Shown here: positions 5,052 to 5,200 of the stretch, one piece after another
How the letters are laid out: every line of letters begins with the position of its first letter
Position numbering within the stretch: position 1 is the first letter of the stretch
DNA from: an uncultured Collinsella sp.
Lineage (GTDB): Bacteria > Actinomycetota > Coriobacteriia > Coriobacteriales > Coriobacteriaceae
NCBI GenBank assembly: GCA_938045085.1
Contig: CALINZ010000010.1
Location: forward strand, 1-5,200
DNA: 5,200 nucleotides
Reading direction: 5' to 3'
Made by a program: the position numbers and the translations under genes
Notes under the pieces: model-generated
What the model saw: only the letters and a program-made list of their open reading frames with translations
Database searches by the model: none
Told to the model about the DNA's origin: nothing

Positions 5052-5088
5052 GTAGCAAAAAGCCCGCTACCGAATTGGTAACGGGCTT
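5049..5088 (-). terminator. Mutually exclusive hairpins with a minus-strand T-run (terminator or attenuator)
   Basis: Hairpin A: AAGCCCGCTACC (5060-5071), loop GAATT, GGTAACGGGCTT (5077-5088), 11 of 12 pairs. On the minus strand it is followed by TTTTT (5061-5057), the layout of an intrinsic terminator for a transcript arriving from beyond 5090. Hairpin B: TCGGTAGC (5049-5056), 9-nt loop, GCTACCGA (5066-5073), 8 perfect pairs. Both need 5066-5071, so only one can form. A minus-strand frame open to the window edge stops (TAA) at 5092-5090, just before hairpin A. Confidence 0.5.
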
Positions 5089-5200
5089 CTTAGATTCTGT
5101 GGGCCCCCAGCGGGATGTCCGCGTGCGGCTGGCGCCGCCCGCCTTCGCTGCGTCGCTTCGCTCCTTGCGTGCTGCGCTGGAAAACGCTTCGCGTTTCCTC
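5089..5200. other. GC-rich tail without an assignable gene
   Basis: Dense in CG, with repeated GCTTCGC/CTTCGCT-type words and a short hairpin AAACGC-TTC-GCGTTT (5182-5196). Because of the composition, all three minus-strand frames are open here. One of them, 36 codons from the edge to the TAA at 5090, ends just before the minus-strand terminator and could be the 3' end of a gene outside the window, but its Arg-rich translation is not convincing. It may be a dispersed intergenic repeat. Confidence 0.35.

Noticed and set aside
4979..5052. Complete tRNA ending at the T-arm-like sequence
   Set aside because: No 5' acceptor complement to CATATCG at the right distance, no D-arm and no anticodon stem; only the T-arm is recognisable.
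4981..5199. 72-codon minus-strand open frame reaching the window edge
   Set aside because: No start codon in the window. It reads through the terminator hairpin and the tRNA-like arm (the RDSNP-type translation typical of antisense T-arms), so it is probably not coding.
1..5200. CRISPR array, defence system or other multi-gene novel system
   Set aside because: No regularly spaced direct repeats and no defence genes are visible; the full-size genes are housekeeping metabolism plus one element fragment.

Overview
The window looks like a high-GC actinobacterial chromosome, most plausibly a gut Coriobacteriia (Collinsella-like). This rests on C/G-rich third codon positions in the three chromosomal genes, a large type III glutamine synthetase, and a metF gene coupled to a free-standing MetH-reactivation gene. 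The taxon is an inference, not a measurement.

Layout: (1) 1 to about 522, plus strand: the N-terminal part of a DNA topoisomerase III of the plasmid/ICE (integrative conjugative element) type. It lacks its N-terminus at the window edge and loses its catalytic half at an abrupt joint. (2) About 511-1266, minus: a MetH activation-domain protein whose last residues are replaced at the same joint. (3) 1266-2138, minus: metF. Its stop codon overlaps the start of gene 2 (TAATG), so the two form an operon for methyl-THF supply and methionine synthase repair. (4) 2139-2564: a divergent intergenic region with palindromes, a series of 11-bp-spaced pentamers resembling an actinobacterial GlnR box, a T-box-like core and leader hairpins. 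(5) 2565-4652, plus: glutamine synthetase III, followed by a strong intrinsic terminator. (6) 4721-5200: no large gene. It holds two very short ORFs, an inverted repeat pair that overlaps the ends of both, a tRNA T-arm-like remnant, mutually exclusive hairpins that could end a minus-strand transcript, and a GC-rich tail.

metF and its partner belong to the methionine/one-carbon cycle, and GSIII performs ammonium assimilation. They are divergent and share only the intergenic control region. The topoisomerase fragment is foreign to this setting and marks either a mobile-element scar or an assembly chimera.

No CRISPR array, complete tRNA, rRNA or intact transposase was seen. The least explained parts are the topB joint, the GSIII leader, and the short-ORF/inverted-repeat segment at 4721-5090.
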